Source of the DNA: Desulfovibrio sp. TomC
GTDB lineage: Bacteria > Desulfobacterota > Desulfovibrionia > Desulfovibrionales > Desulfovibrionaceae
NCBI RefSeq assembly: GCF_000801335.2
Contig: NZ_JSEH01000001.1
Span: 62,001-126,000, forward strand
Reading direction: 5' to 3'
Length of the DNA stretch: 64,000 nucleotides
How positions within the stretch are numbered: the stretch's first letter is position 1; each line of letters starts with the position of its first letter. A model generated the notes under the pieces. That model was not told where the DNA came from. It searched no databases and saw only the letters and a program-made list of their open reading frames with translations. Made by a program: the position numbers and the translations under genes. Below are positions 1 through 8,316 of this stretch, in pieces.

Positions 1-64
1 CGTCATGCGGATGTTGCCGCGAGACGATCTTTCGGACGCTACCACCATCTCAACTGGAGGCATC

Positions 65-436
65 ATGCTTTTTCCGAGCCTGGCGCACGCCATGGGCGCC
101 GCTCCCGGCGGCGACGCTGCCGGGGGCAACCCCATCACCGCCTTTTTGCCGCTTATCCTTATGTTCGCCATCTTCTATTTTCTGCTTATCCGTCCCCAGC
201 AGAAAAAAGCCAAGCAGCACCGGGAATACCTGGGCGGCCTCAAGCGCGGCGACTACATCCTGACCGGCGGCGGCATCTACGGCCGCATCATGGAAGTTCA
301 TGGCGACAAACTGAGTGTTGAAATCGCCAAGGACCTCAATATCGAGATCAATCGCAGCTTTGTGTCCGGCCCCGGCGACGTTGCCGCCCCGGCGGCCAAG
401 GCCGAGCCCAAGGGCAAAGACAAGTCAAAGGACTAA
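65..436 (+). CDS. yajC: Preprotein translocase subunit YajC
   Basis: YajC is a small inner-membrane partner of the SecDF complex that assists protein export. The 123-residue product has an Ala/Gly-rich start, one hydrophobic segment near residues 26-46 (ending FLLIRPQQKKAK, the YajC signature) and a basic, cytoplasmic C-terminal domain with the family's LKRGDYILTGGG stretch. The start at 65 is chosen because a CTGGAGG ribosome site lies just before it and the translation from here matches the usual YajC length; an in-frame ATG at 5 would add 20 atypical residues. secD follows 114 bases downstream, but two hairpins lie between them. Identification is from motif and synteny with secD. Confidence 0.95.
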   Translation: MLFPSLAHAMGAAPGGDAAGGNPITAFLPLILMFAIFYFLLIRPQQKKAKQHREYLGGLKRGDYILTGGGIYGRIMEVHGDKLSVEIAKDLNIEINRSFVSGPGDVAAPAAKAEPKGKDKSKD

Positions 437-446
437 GGATATCCCA

Positions 447-507
447 CTTCGGGCCGCGTGACGCCCGAAGCGACGACGAAGGGCTGCCGCGGCAGTCCCT
501 TCGTTTT
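447..507 (+). terminator. Two consecutive hairpins between yajC and secD
   Basis: The first hairpin has 8-base arms CTTCGGGC (447-454) and GCCCGAAG (463-470). The second, at 476-503, has arms ACGAAGGG and CCCTTCGT around an inner CTGC/GCAG stem and is followed by four T. The second has the form of an intrinsic terminator, perhaps a leaky one, since the downstream gene is the natural partner of yajC. It could instead set the YajC to SecD ratio. Confidence 0.55.
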
Positions 508-550
508 GTCGTTGCACAGTAGCGCAAGCTTCCCAAGGAGAGCCTCGCCC

Positions 551-2155
551 ATGACTGGAAATCTGCGTTGGCGACTGGCCGTGATCAGTCTCGTGGCCTT
601 TTTGGGCCTCATTTACATGTTGCCCTCCCTGGGGTCGGTCAAGCAGACTTTTTTGGGCAAATTCCTGCCCGATGACGTCATCAATCTGGGCCTTGACCTT
701 AAAGGCGGCATTCACCTCACTCTTGGCGTCGATGTGGACAAAGCCCTGACCACCTCCCTGGCCCAGATGGGCCGGGATATCCGCGATCAGGCCAAGGAAG
801 AAGGCATTGCCATCCAGCGGCCAACGACCACGGCCGATGGCAAACAGCTGGAATTCGTCCTGGCCACCCCGGACAAGCGGGAGGCGCTAGGCACCTTCCT
901 GTCCAACCATTTTTCGGTGCTCCACGTGGATAGTGTTGACAGCTCCGCCGAAGGCCACTTCCTTTACAAATTGTCGTTTACCAAACGCTACAGGGAAGAT
1001 CAGGCCCGCATGACCGTGGATCAGGCCGTCAAGACCATCCGCAACCGCATCGACGAATTCGGCGTGGCCGAACCTGATATCCGCAAGCAGACCGACAACC
1101 GCATTCAGATCCAGCTGCCGGGTCTTCAGGACCCCGAACGGGCCATCAAGCTCATCGGCAAGACCGCCCACCTGGAGTTCAAGGTTGTGGACGACACGGC
1201 CGATCTGGAAAAGGCCCAGAAGGGCATCTTGCCCCCTGGCGATGAAATGTCGGTTTTGCGCCACAGAAATCCTGACGGGTCCTACCTGGAACGGCCCATC
1301 GTCCTCAAGGCCGACGCCGTCATGACCGGTGAGAATATTGCCGACGCCCGGGCCAATTTCGATGCCAACAACCAGGCCTACGTGGCCTTGACCTTCACGC
1401 CCGGCGGCGCGCGGCAGTTCGAGCGCGTCACGGGTGAAAACGTCAAGAAGCAACTGGCCATCGTGCTCGACGGCAAGGTTTACTCTGCACCCACCATCCA
1501 GGAAAAGATCGGCGGCGGCCGGGCCAGTATCACCGGGCGCTTTTCCACTGAGGAAGCCCGCGATCTGGCCATTGTGCTGCGCGCCGGAGCCTTGCCTGCC
1601 CCGGTCAATATCCTGGAGCAGCGCACGGTCGGCCCATCGCTTGGCCAGGAATCCATCGAGAAAGGCGTTTATTCGGCCGTGGTCGGCGGCGTCATCGTCA
1701 TCACCTTCATGATTCTTTACTACGGCGTGGCCGGAGCCGTGGCCGACATGGCCCTGCTGTTCAATCTGGTGCTCATCGTGGCCGGTTTGGCCGGGTTCGG
1801 GGCGACCCTGACCCTGCCGGGTATTGCCGGCATCATCCTGACCATCGGCATGGCCGTTGACGCCAACGTCATCATCTTTGAACGCATTCGTGAGGAACTG
1901 CGCCGGGGGCTGACGGCCCGGTCGGCCGTGGACGTGGGCTACAGCCGCGCTACGCTGACCATCTTTGACGCCAACGTGACCACCGTCATCGCTGCCGTGG
2001 TCCTGTATCAGTTCGGCACCGGCCCCATTCGGGGGTTTGCCGTAACGCTGATCCTTGGCATCGTGGCCTCGATGTTCACGGCCATTTTCTTCACACGATT
2101 CCTCTTCGATCTGTGGCTGTCCAAACGGCCGACTGACACTGCCATCCACATCTGA
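551..2155 (+). CDS. secD: Protein translocase subunit SecD
   Basis: SecD is an inner-membrane RND-family protein that uses the proton gradient to pull exported proteins through SecYEG. The 534-residue product has an N-terminal membrane helix (about residues 9-27), the D1 motif (LGLDLKGGIHL), a large periplasmic P1 domain and a C-terminal block of five membrane helices with the conserved GMAVDANVIIFERIREEL segment. The start at 551 is preceded by AAGGAG at 535-540; an upstream in-frame ATG at 458 would begin inside the hairpin region. secF, which usually follows secD directly or is fused to it, is absent: a strong terminator and an S9 peptidase gene come next. Confidence 0.97.
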   Translation: MTGNLRWRLAVISLVAFLGLIYMLPSLGSVKQTFLGKFLPDDVINLGLDLKGGIHLTLGVDVDKALTTSLAQMGRDIRDQAKEEGIAIQRPTTTADGKQLEFVLATPDKREALGTFLSNHFSVLHVDSVDSSAEGHFLYKLSFTKRYREDQARMTVDQAVKTIRNRIDEFGVAEPDIRKQTDNRIQIQLPGLQDPERAIKLIGKTAHLEFKVVDDTADLEKAQKGILPPGDEMSVLRHRNPDGSYLERPIVLKADAVMTGENIADARANFDANNQAYVALTFTPGGARQFERVTGENVKKQLAIVLDGKVYSAPTIQEKIGGGRASITGRFSTEEARDLAIVLRAGALPAPVNILEQRTVGPSLGQESIEKGVYSAVVGGVIVITFMILYYGVAGAVADMALLFNLVLIVAGLAGFGATLTLPGIAGIILTIGMAVDANVIIFERIREELRRGLTARSAVDVGYSRATLTIFDANVTTVIAAVVLYQFGTGPIRGFAVTLILGIVASMFTAIFFTRFLFDLWLSKRPTDTAIHI

Positions 2156-2161
2156 TTGCCC

Positions 2162-2187
2162 GGCCCCCGCAAGGGGGCCTTTCTTTT
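2162..2187 (+). terminator. Intrinsic terminator after secD
   Basis: The arms GGCCCCC (2162-2168) and GGGGGCC (2173-2179) flank a GCAA tetraloop, followed by TTTCTTTT. This is a textbook rho-independent terminator and closes the yajC-secD unit without secF. Confidence 0.9.
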
Positions 2188-2251
2188 GGGGGGATTTGAC
2201 CACAGCCTCAACCGATCATACACTGTCGCAGTGTTCCCTGCGAGGTCCTTT

Positions 2252-4348
2252 GTGCCCCATGTAAGCATTCGACATCTGCTGGCCTGCCTTCTCCTCCTGG
2301 CCGTCCCCTTGACGGCGGCCCAAGTGAAGGCCGCAAGTCAGGGGAAATCTTTTGGCATCGACGACATGCTGCGCGTGGCCATGATAGATGACGTGCGTGT
2401 GACCGCTGATGGCCGGCACGCCGCCTTTGTCGTCACCCGGGCCGTGATGCAAGGCGATGCCGGCGAATTGACCTCGCGCATCTATCTGGCCGATCCGGCC
2501 AAAGGAACGGCCAGACCCGTCACTGCAGACAATGAAACCAGCGACAAACCGCGCTTTTCCCCAGACGGTTCAAAATTGGCCTATCTGGTCGAAGGCGAGA
2601 ACGGCACGGACATCTTCCTGCTGCAGCTTGCCGCCGGCCAGACCCGCCGTATCGCGGGCGGATACGATGACATTTTGGATTTGGCCTTTTCCCCGGACGG
2701 CAAGTCCCTGGTTGCAACCGTGGCCACACCGGTCAGGACGAACGAGGCGCGCCAATCCGGCTGCGATGCCGAAGTGGAGGTGTTCGACAGCGGCGTAGGT
2801 ATGATCAGGCTCGTCCTTTTCCCTTTGAGCCCAGGAGGACAACCCCGTCCTCTGGTCAGCGATCGGGATGTTGGAGCCTTTGCCTTTTCCCCTGATGGCC
2901 GCAACATTGTTTTTGAAACCGCCGATCCGGCCACACCGCCGAGGGGTCGGCGCGCCACCGCCACGACCAGCCATCCCGCACCAGTCGATGCCACCAATGC
3001 CGATATCGCGGTGGTTGATGTGGCCCGGGGCGACGTGCGGCTCCTGACTGCGACCGAGGCCTCGGAAAATACCCCCAGCGTTTCCCCGGACGGCGCAACC
3101 GTGGCCTATGTCGCCAGTGCCGCTCCCGGGTTTTACTACAGCGCCGGCCGGGTCATGCTGGTCCCCCTGGCCGGAGGACAGCCTCGGGCTTTGGCCCAGA
3201 CCCCCAATGCCCGCCCGGAATTGCTGGGCTGGGCCGCTGATGGCAAAAGCCTCCTGGTCCGTGAAGCCGAAGGGGTCAGCGCCGTCATATACGCCATCCC
3301 CGTCAACGGGGATGCCCCGCGTCCCGTGTCGGACACGCCCCATGTCGCTACCCAGGCCGTCTTGTCCCCTGGCGGGCGGTTTCTCGGGCTGGTCCTGACC
3401 GACACTGATCTCCCGCCGGAAGTCTACCTGACGCCGGCTGACCAATTTGTTCCCCGGGCGATATCTTCCATCAACCACGCCTTTACCGCTTTTCGGACGT
3501 CCCGGTCCGTCACGGTGCACTGGCAGTCTGCCGACGGGACCTCCATCGAAGGGTTATACATCCCGCCGGTGGCGGCCTCAACGGAGCCGCCGCCACTGCT
3601 TATTGAATTGCACGGCGGCCCGGCCCAGGCAGCCCAACGGATCTATCTGGGTTCGCTGGACAGCTACCCCCTGGCGGTCTTTTCCGAGCGCGGCTACGCC
3701 CTTTTCCAGCCTAACGTCCGTGGTTCCGACGGCTATGGACCGCAATTTCGCCAGGCAATCGTCAACGATTGGGGCGGGGTGGATTTCGCGGACTTGCAAA
3801 CCGGCATCAATGCGCTTGTTGCCCGCGGACTGGCCGATCCCAACCGTTTGGGCATTATGGGCTGGAGCTATGGCGGCTATCTGACCGCCTGGGCCATCGG
3901 CCATACCGACCGCTTTGCCGCAGCGTCCATCGGAGCCGGCATCACCAACCTGACGAGCCTTTGCGGCAGTATGGATCTCCCTGATTTTATTCCTCTCTAT
4001 TTCGGTGGCGAGGCCTATGAGCGCTTCGACCTCCTGTTTGATCGTTCGCCGCTCAAATACGCTGCCTCCATGACAACGCCGACGCTGTTTCAGCACGGCG
4101 TCAGTGACGAACGGGTCCCATTCACCCAGGCCCTGGAACTCTATACCGCCTTGTCGCGGCGCGGCATCGTGACTCGTCTGGCTGCGTATCCCAGAAGCGG
4201 CCATGACATCACCGAACCAGGCCTGCTGCGCGATCTTATGGTGCGAAATCTGGCTTGGTTCACGAAATTCGTGCCCGTTGGCGGTCCTTCGGCCACGGCT
4301 CCCGCACCCGGTGTCACGTCGCAGGCGGCTCCGCCGGACAACGGCTAG
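2252..4348 (+). CDS. Secreted S9 family serine peptidase (prolyl oligopeptidase / acylaminoacyl-peptidase type)
   Basis: Probable periplasmic serine peptidase that cleaves short peptides. From the GTG at 2252 the product has 698 residues: a signal peptide (LLACLLLLAVPLTAAQVKA), a beta-propeller region with repeated FSPDG motifs (roughly residues 40-400), and a C-terminal alpha/beta-hydrolase domain. The nucleophile lies in GWSYGG (Ser539), with Asp619 in SDERVP and His651 in SGHDI completing the triad. The GTG is preferred because CGAGG lies upstream and the signal peptide then starts properly; the open frame upstream begins within the secD terminator. The last 20 residues are an Ala/Pro-rich tail. 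Substrate specificity cannot be read from the sequence. Confidence 0.88.
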   Translation: MPHVSIRHLLACLLLLAVPLTAAQVKAASQGKSFGIDDMLRVAMIDDVRVTADGRHAAFVVTRAVMQGDAGELTSRIYLADPAKGTARPVTADNETSDKPRFSPDGSKLAYLVEGENGTDIFLLQLAAGQTRRIAGGYDDILDLAFSPDGKSLVATVATPVRTNEARQSGCDAEVEVFDSGVGMIRLVLFPLSPGGQPRPLVSDRDVGAFAFSPDGRNIVFETADPATPPRGRRATATTSHPAPVDATNADIAVVDVARGDVRLLTATEASENTPSVSPDGATVAYVASAAPGFYYSAGRVMLVPLAGGQPRALAQTPNARPELLGWAADGKSLLVREAEGVSAVIYAIPVNGDAPRPVSDTPHVATQAVLSPGGRFLGLVLTDTDLPPEVYLTPADQFVPRAISSINHAFTAFRTSRSVTVHWQSADGTSIEGLYIPPVAASTEPPPLLIELHGGPAQAAQRIYLGSLDSYPLAVFSERGYALFQPNVRGSDGYGPQFRQAIVNDWGGVDFADLQTGINALVARGLADPNRLGIMGWSYGGYLTAWAIGHTDRFAAASIGAGITNLTSLCGSMDLPDFIPLYFGGEAYERFDLLFDRSPLKYAASMTTPTLFQHGVSDERVPFTQALELYTALSRRGIVTRLAAYPRSGHDITEPGLLRDLMVRNLAWFTKFVPVGGPSATAPAPGVTSQAAPPDNG

Positions 4349-4362
4349 CGGGCGGCGGATCA

Positions 4363-5226
4363 GTGTCTTTCTTGCTCCCGCCCTTCCTGTCTGGCTGGCG
4401 CACGCTCGTAGGGGTGGCCTGTCTGTTGGCGCTTTGGAGCGGGGCAGCCGTGGCCGACGGCGGTTCTTGGGAACTGTCGGCCACGGCACGTTCTTTGGGC
4501 TACCGGGATATGCGGGAGCCTGTCTCGTTCACCCCCTCGGCGGCCTATGTGCCCCAGCATGGCGGCTGGACCCGCAGCTGGACCGAACAACGAGCATTCA
4601 TTGGTGCTTTGTACCGGGTCATCGACCAACGCCATGTAGTCGTTTCGGCTGGCGGGAACATCGGCACGGCCGTAGGCGTTTTCGAGGCCAAAAACGTCGG
4701 CCAGGGTTTTGCCGAATTGTGGCAGACCAAACCGGCGCTTGTCTGGGGGCCGTGTGCCCGGGTGGTTGTTCGCCGGGAACCGGGGCAGGGGGTGTTTGCC
4801 CGTCTGGAGTACGCCTATTTTTCCGCGGCCGCAGGCGAAGCCCGGGAAGAGGTGTCGAGTCCCTCCGGAACCGGGACGCCCCCTTCGGCCCGGGACGCTT
4901 TTTTCGCCTGGACCAGCCACGAAGCAAGTGCTGCGCTTGGCTATGACTGGGGACGGTTCAGCGCCAGTGCCGGCCTGTCCCTGATCGCCTTTCGCCTGGA
5001 CAAGCGCCTCACCCACCACGTTGATCCCACCGGGTCCTCGGGCAATGCCCTGGCCGCCATCCTGGCCCTCAATGCCTTCCCCAGCCACTATGTCTACGAA
5101 CCCAGATCCCTCGTTGCCCCGATACTCAGCCTGACGTTTCGTCCTACAGAGCGCCTCTCCCTGGAAGGGAGTATCCGGCCTACGGATCAGCCAGACGTTT
5201 CCCTGCGCCTGGGGCTTGCCTTTTAG
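4363..5226 (+). CDS. Hypothetical exported protein, probably an outer-membrane beta-barrel
   Basis: I do not recognise a named family. From the GTG at 4363 the 287-residue product has a signal peptide (VGVACLLALWSGAAVADG). It then shows alternating hydrophobic/polar strands rich in aromatic residues and ends with a terminal Phe (LSLEGSIRPTDQPDVSLRLGLAF is the last strand region), as many outer-membrane barrel proteins do. The gene begins 14 bases after the S9 peptidase stop, so the two may be co-transcribed. The ribosome site is weak and the start is uncertain. The barrel assignment is inference from the strand pattern. Confidence 0.6.
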   Translation: MSFLLPPFLSGWRTLVGVACLLALWSGAAVADGGSWELSATARSLGYRDMREPVSFTPSAAYVPQHGGWTRSWTEQRAFIGALYRVIDQRHVVVSAGGNIGTAVGVFEAKNVGQGFAELWQTKPALVWGPCARVVVRREPGQGVFARLEYAYFSAAAGEAREEVSSPSGTGTPPSARDAFFAWTSHEASAALGYDWGRFSASAGLSLIAFRLDKRLTHHVDPTGSSGNALAAILALNAFPSHYVYEPRSLVAPILSLTFRPTERLSLEGSIRPTDQPDVSLRLGLAF

Positions 5227-5370
5227 GCGGCAGTTCCAGATTGGGCGGCATCAGGAGAAGAAAATGAGTGTCTTATCGTGTTACCATATTGAATAACGTT
5301 TGAAATTGAGATACCTTTCTTCTGTGTCGTGCTGGATGCCGACGCCAAAATATGGAAAGGAGACTGCATT

Positions 5371-6150
5371 ATGCGCCTATTCCGTCTTTCTCTGACCCTG
5401 GCAGTCCTGGCTCTCAGCGCCAGCCCGGCCCTGGCCCACTTCGGCATGATTATCCCGTCGACGGACGTGGTAACGGACAAAAGCAAGGCTAAAGTTGAGC
5501 TTACGGTCTCCTTTTCGCATCCCATGGAAGGCAAAGGCATGGATATGGCCAAGCCCAAAGCCTTTGGCGTCCAGGACGGCAACCAGAAAACCGACCTGCT
5601 CGCCACGCTTAAACCGACCAAGGTCATGGACCACGACGCCTGGAGTGGCGAGTTCACCTTTAAAAAGCCCGGTGTCGGCACGTTTTATCTCGTTCCCGAG
5701 CCCTATTTCGAGCCGGCAGAGGACAAGTTCATCGAGCACCTGACCAAGGTGGTCGTGCCGGCCTTTGGCGAGGAAGAGGGCTGGGATGCGCCGGTGGGGT
5801 TGTCTGCCGAGATCGTGCCGCTGACCCGTCCGTTCGGCAACTACGTTGGCAACGTATTTACAGGCAAGGTGCTCGTTGACGGCAAGCCGGCGGCCGACGT
5901 CGCGGTCGAGGTGGAGTACTACAACAAGGAGAAGGCCTTCGAGGCCCCAAACGAGTACATGACGGCCCAGGTGGTCAAGACTGATGCAAACGGCGTGTTC
6001 AACTGTGCCGTGCCTTTTGCCGGCTGGTGGGGCTTTGCCGCCCTCACCGACGCCCCGGAGACCGTGCAAAAGGACGGGGCCGCCAAGAAGATCGAGCGTG
6101 GAGCGGTTTTATGGACCAAGTTCGTTGAACCCAAGCGCAAGAAGAAGTAG
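5371..6150 (+). CDS. nikK: NikK-type periplasmic component of nickel ECF transporter (DUF4198)
   Basis: DUF4198 family protein thought to bind or deliver nickel in the periplasm for the NikMLQO importer. The 259-residue product has a clear signal peptide (LTLAVLALSASPALA) and a mature N-terminus beginning HFGMIIPS. That places a histidine at the free end, as in other copper- and nickel-binding members. Further His and Met residues (SFSHPMEGKGMDM) and a C-terminal beta domain follow. The start at 371 bases past 5000 (5371) has AAAGGAG 9 bases upstream. It is the first gene of a five-gene operon, and a hairpin separates it from nikM. The nickel assignment rests on family and neighbours. Confidence 0.85.
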   Translation: MRLFRLSLTLAVLALSASPALAHFGMIIPSTDVVTDKSKAKVELTVSFSHPMEGKGMDMAKPKAFGVQDGNQKTDLLATLKPTKVMDHDAWSGEFTFKKPGVGTFYLVPEPYFEPAEDKFIEHLTKVVVPAFGEEEGWDAPVGLSAEIVPLTRPFGNYVGNVFTGKVLVDGKPAADVAVEVEYYNKEKAFEAPNEYMTAQVVKTDANGVFNCAVPFAGWWGFAALTDAPETVQKDGAAKKIERGAVLWTKFVEPKRKKK

Positions 6151-6163
6151 AACGAACCGCCTT

Positions 6164-6195
6164 GCCGGGGACAGCGGCCTTTTGTTGTCCCCGGC
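6164..6195 (+). other. Hairpin between nikK and nikM
   Basis: The perfect 10-base arms GCCGGGGACA (6164-6173) and TGTCCCCGGC (6186-6195) have no T-run after them. The structure could protect the nikK 3' end or attenuate transcription so that the periplasmic component is made in excess. Confidence 0.6.
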
Positions 6196-6222
6196 TGCGG
6201 GCAAATCAACCGTGGGGCGGCC

Positions 6223-6831
6223 ATGCATATATCCGAAGGTGTACTCTCCGGGCCGGTCCTGGCTGGCGGTTGGGCTCTGGCTGCTGTCGGCACGACCCTG
6301 GGGCTTAAACGCCTCGATTACGATCGCCTGATGACCGTGGCCATTCTATCGGCCGCGTTTTTCGTTGGGTCGTTGATCCATGTGCCCATCGGGCCGGTCA
6401 GCGCCCACCTCATCCTTAACGGCTTGCTCGGGGCCATCCTCGGGGTGGCTGCTTTTCCAGCCATTTGTGTGGCCTTGCTGCTGCAGGCCGTGCTTTTTCA
6501 GTACGGCGGCCTGGTTGTCCTGGGGGTTAACACCTTTGACATGGCTTTTCCGGCCGTGGCCTGTTCCCTGATTTTCGGGCCGTGGCTGCGAAGCGCCGGG
6601 AGCCTGCGCACGGTCGGCGCATTTTGCTGCGGCTTTTGTGCCGTGCTCCTGGCCGCGCTGTTGACGGCCGGCGCCTTGGCCCTGTCCGGTGAAGCCTTTA
6701 TGACCACGGCCACGGCCATTTTCCTGGCCCATCTGCCCATCATGGCCGTGGAAGGGGTCATTACGGCCATGGCTGTTGGGTTTCTGGCCAAGGTGCGCCC
6801 CGAGTTGCTGACCATCCGTCTGGCGGGCTGA
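6223..6831 (+). CDS. nikM: Nickel ECF transporter substrate-binding membrane subunit NikM
   Basis: NikM/CbiM family S-component that captures Ni2+ (cobalt in CbiM) for an energy-coupling-factor transporter. The 202-residue product starts MHISEGVLS, the family N-terminus in which the amino group and His2 ligate the metal, and has about six hydrophobic segments. CbiM proteins share this fold, so nickel is inferred from the nikK and nikL neighbours and the absence of cobalamin genes. It is followed after 19 bases by nikL. Confidence 0.9.
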   Translation: MHISEGVLSGPVLAGGWALAAVGTTLGLKRLDYDRLMTVAILSAAFFVGSLIHVPIGPVSAHLILNGLLGAILGVAAFPAICVALLLQAVLFQYGGLVVLGVNTFDMAFPAVACSLIFGPWLRSAGSLRTVGAFCCGFCAVLLAALLTAGALALSGEAFMTTATAIFLAHLPIMAVEGVITAMAVGFLAKVRPELLTIRLAG

Positions 6832-6850
6832 CGTCTGCCAAGGAGCCGCT

Positions 6851-7552
6851 ATGTTGCGCTTTCTGCCGCGCCTCCCGGGCCTTGTCTGGGCGGCGACGTT
6901 GTTTCTCGTTTCAGTGTGTCCGGCCCAGGCCCATCGGGTGAATGTGTTTGCCTACGTCGAAGGGGACTCCGTTGTGGTGGAGTGCAGCTACAGTCGCTCA
7001 CAGCGCGTACGCTTTGGCGCTATCGAGGTGGTAAACGCCGCCACGGGAACGCCGTACCTGACGGGCAAAACGGATGAAACCGGCAGTTTTCGGTTTCCCG
7101 TTCCGCCCGAGGCCCGGGCGGCCAAAGCCGACCTGCGCATCGTGTTGCGGGCCGGCGAGGGGCATCAAAACGAAGAGGTGCTCAAGGCTGCGGAATACCT
7201 TGCCGCCGGGCCGGCTGCGTCCGCACCAACGCCAGGCGCGGCTGCGGCTGCATCGCCCCCGGCCGCCAACCCGGATGTCCCGTCCGTTGCCGGAAAGCCG
7301 GCCCAGACGCCGCCGGCCGAAGCCCGTGCCGCCCTCCAGCCCGAAGCCGCCGTGGCGGCTATGGACCCAGCCGTCTTGCAGGCTGTTGTGGAAGCCGCGG
7401 TGGAGAAAAAAATCGCGCCTCTTCGGGCCATTCTGGTCAGTGAGCAGGAAAAAGGACCGGGATTGAGGGAAATTATCGGCGGCATCGGCTGGCTGGTCGG
7501 GCTGGCCGGAATTGCCGCCTATATAGGCAGCCGAAGACGGTCCGGCACATGA
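6851..7552 (+). CDS. nikL: NikL-type accessory component of nickel ECF transporter
   Basis: Single-span exported accessory subunit found with NikM in Desulfovibrio-type nickel importers in place of NikN. The 233-residue product has a signal peptide ending CPAQA followed by HRVNVFAYVEGD, giving a mature N-terminal His. It then has a carboxypeptidase-regulatory-like beta domain (about residues 20-110), an Ala/Pro-rich linker (about 125-165) and a C-terminal membrane helix (IIGGIGWLVGLAGIAAYIG). An AAGGAG ribosome site precedes the start, and the stop overlaps nikQ by 4 bases, indicating translational coupling. Confidence 0.85.
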   Translation: MLRFLPRLPGLVWAATLFLVSVCPAQAHRVNVFAYVEGDSVVVECSYSRSQRVRFGAIEVVNAATGTPYLTGKTDETGSFRFPVPPEARAAKADLRIVLRAGEGHQNEEVLKAAEYLAAGPAASAPTPGAAAAASPPAANPDVPSVAGKPAQTPPAEARAALQPEAAVAAMDPAVLQAVVEAAVEKKIAPLRAILVSEQEKGPGLREIIGGIGWLVGLAGIAAYIGSRRRSGT

Positions 7553-8316
7553 TCGACGATCAACTCGCCAATGGAACGTCGCCTATCCATACCTTGGACG
7601 CCCGCTGCCGATTGGCGGCCTGCCTGCTTCTGTCCGTGGTCGCCGCCCTGGCCCGCACGCCGCAAGCCCCGGTGTTCATTCTGACAGCCGGACTGCTCCT
7701 GACGGCCCTGTCCGGGGCCTCGCCGGGGGTTGTGCTGCGCCGGGCGGCAGCCGTCAATGTCTTCATCTTTTTTCTTTGGCTCTTTGTCCCGCTTTCTACC
7801 CCCGGGACGCCGCTGTGGCAGGAGTTTGGCCTGACCGTCAGCCGGGAGGGCGTCTCCCTGGCCTGGCTGGTGACGCTCAAGGCCAACGCCGTCTTTTTTT
7901 GCGTCCTGTCGCTGTTGGCCACCATCCCGGCCCCGGCTCTGGGAAGGGCCATGACGTCTCTTGGCGTCCCAGCCAAATTCTCCTTTCTTTTTGTTTTCAC
8001 CTACCGCTACCTTCACGTCATTGCCGAGGAATATGAGAGATTGGTCACTGCGGCCCGCTTAAGGGGCTTTGTCCCGGCAACGGACGGACGGACTTATCGT
8101 ACCTACGCCGCCCTGGTCGCCATGGTGTTGGTGCGCAGCTACGACCGGTCCCAGCGTGTCTACCAAGCTATGCTGCTTCGCGGCTTTACCGGGGTTTTCC
8201 CGTGTCTGAACCGGTTTCAGGCTGGTCGCCGGGATGTGCTGTTTCTGAGTGCCGTCGTGGCCGTAGCCGGGCTTGCGGTTTTTTTCGAAGTACTGGTCAG
8301 GAGTGGGAATGTCTGA
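7549..8316 (+). CDS. nikQ: Nickel ECF transporter transmembrane coupling subunit NikQ (CbiQ family)
   Basis: CbiQ/EcfT-family membrane subunit that couples ATP hydrolysis by NikO to movement of NikM. The 255-residue product contains about five hydrophobic helices and the family's cytoplasmic Ala-Arg-Gly-type coupling motif, seen as AARLRGF near residue 168, plus a second one at AMLLRGF. It overlaps nikL by 4 bases and nikO by 8 bases, so the three are translationally coupled. Family membership is clear; metal preference is inferred from context. Confidence 0.9.
   Translation: MIDDQLANGTSPIHTLDARCRLAACLLLSVVAALARTPQAPVFILTAGLLLTALSGASPGVVLRRAAAVNVFIFFLWLFVPLSTPGTPLWQEFGLTVSREGVSLAWLVTLKANAVFFCVLSLLATIPAPALGRAMTSLGVPAKFSFLFVFTYRYLHVIAEEYERLVTAARLRGFVPATDGRTYRTYAALVAMVLVRSYDRSQRVYQAMLLRGFTGVFPCLNRFQAGRRDVLFLSAVVAVAGLAVFFEVLVRSGNV

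Noticed and set aside
5278-5284. GTGTTAC half-site upstream of nikK as a NikR operator
   Set aside because: I recall a GTGTTAC-type NikR consensus, but no matching second half lies at the expected distance; only an imperfect AATAAC follows.
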